A stretch of DNA of 64,000 nucleotides, taken from contig NC_136000.1 of NCBI RefSeq assembly GCF_048128805.1, positions 20,772,946 through 20,836,945 of the forward strand. The letters are read 5' to 3'. Below are positions 63,723 through 64,000 of this stretch, piece after piece (position 1 is the stretch's first letter; each line of letters begins with the position of its first letter). Under the pieces are notes generated by a model. It saw only the letters and a list, made by a program, of their open reading frames with translations. It had not been told where the DNA came from and ran no database searches. The translations under genes were made by a program, and so were the position numbers. Source of the DNA: Centroberyx gerrardi (Eukaryota > Chordata > Actinopteri > Beryciformes > Berycidae).

Positions 63723-64000
63723 CTAGAAGATGATCAGATAAAGAAAGCCATCTCTCTCTCTCTCTCTTTCTCTCTTTCACGTCACAGCGGGGCGATTACT
63801 TGACTGGGTCTTAAACTGGCTGCCTGGCTCACTTCCAGCCACGCCTCATCAGATCTCTAAACTCCATTCGCTAAAAGGAGGGGAGCCTACAGCGGCCAGC
63901 CAGGCGTGATTCACCCGTGTACAGACAACGCTCCATCATGCCCGCACTCGTTGTGCAATCTAGGATTTTTCTGAGGACAAAGGTGAGCATAATGAAGACG
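63723..64000 (-). other. lrrc56: lrrc56 upstream intron sequence at the right edge
   Basis: Nothing resembling the missing N-terminal lrrc56 exons is visible. A (CT)n tract at 63751-63778 lies just upstream of the first visible exon's acceptor. Confidence 0.6.

Overview
The window is vertebrate nuclear DNA, most probably from a teleost fish. It shows GT-AG introns, long introns full of CA/GA microsatellites, fish-type non-autonomous hAT and Tc1 elements, L2-like LINE tails, a tRNA-derived SINE, and the fish form of miR-210 (3' arm ending ...GGCUAA rather than the mammalian ...GGCUGA). I cannot resolve the species or order.

Four loci are recognisable. In the order and relative orientation given here they match the human 11p15.5 block HRAS-LRRC56-(LMNTD2)-RASSF7-MIR210-PHRF1-IRF7. 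(1) phrf1, minus strand, 8469 down to the left edge: thirteen coding exons, including acidic N-terminus, RING and PHD fingers, basic region and a giant serine-rich exon open to base 1. (2) mir210, plus strand, hairpin 12161-12244, with candidate hypoxia response elements, a TATA box and two host-transcript exons upstream. It is transcribed opposite to phrf1 and rassf7, as in human. (3) rassf7, minus strand, coding 21780-17205 in four exons (446 residues), with a long 3'UTR and an upstream untranslated exon whose first exon must lie far upstream. (4) lrrc56, minus strand, ten coding exons 63722-54631 with a complete 3' end; the 5' coding exons lie beyond the right edge. I found no lmntd2-like coding sequence between lrrc56 and rassf7.

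The rest is non-coding. From 21.9 to 54.0 kb there is a very large rassf7 5' intron/intergenic space holding microsatellites, a SINE, Tc1 and LINE remnants, a 71-bp perfect direct duplication, and a ~310-bp inverted duplication bracketing 3.55 kb. Transposon insertions also occur inside phrf1 introns (a 1.45-kb hAT relic with a BED-finger remnant, and a foldback element next to an exon/intron junction) and lrrc56 introns (an L2 LINE, and a hAT-like element carrying two nested palindromic MITEs).

The most interesting signal is at mir210. The basal stem of the hairpin contains a consensus 5' splice site (CAG|GTAAGC), at the end of a small host exon, about 3 nt before the 5' mature arm. If used, splicing of the host RNA and Drosha processing would compete for the same nucleotides. 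Other points worth checking: a GC-AG intron in phrf1 supported by reading frame; a 13-bp direct repeat duplicating the end of a phrf1 exon with its donor site around a foldback insertion, next to a phase mismatch; and an lrrc56 exon squeezed between two microsatellites that form its acceptor tract and donor flank.
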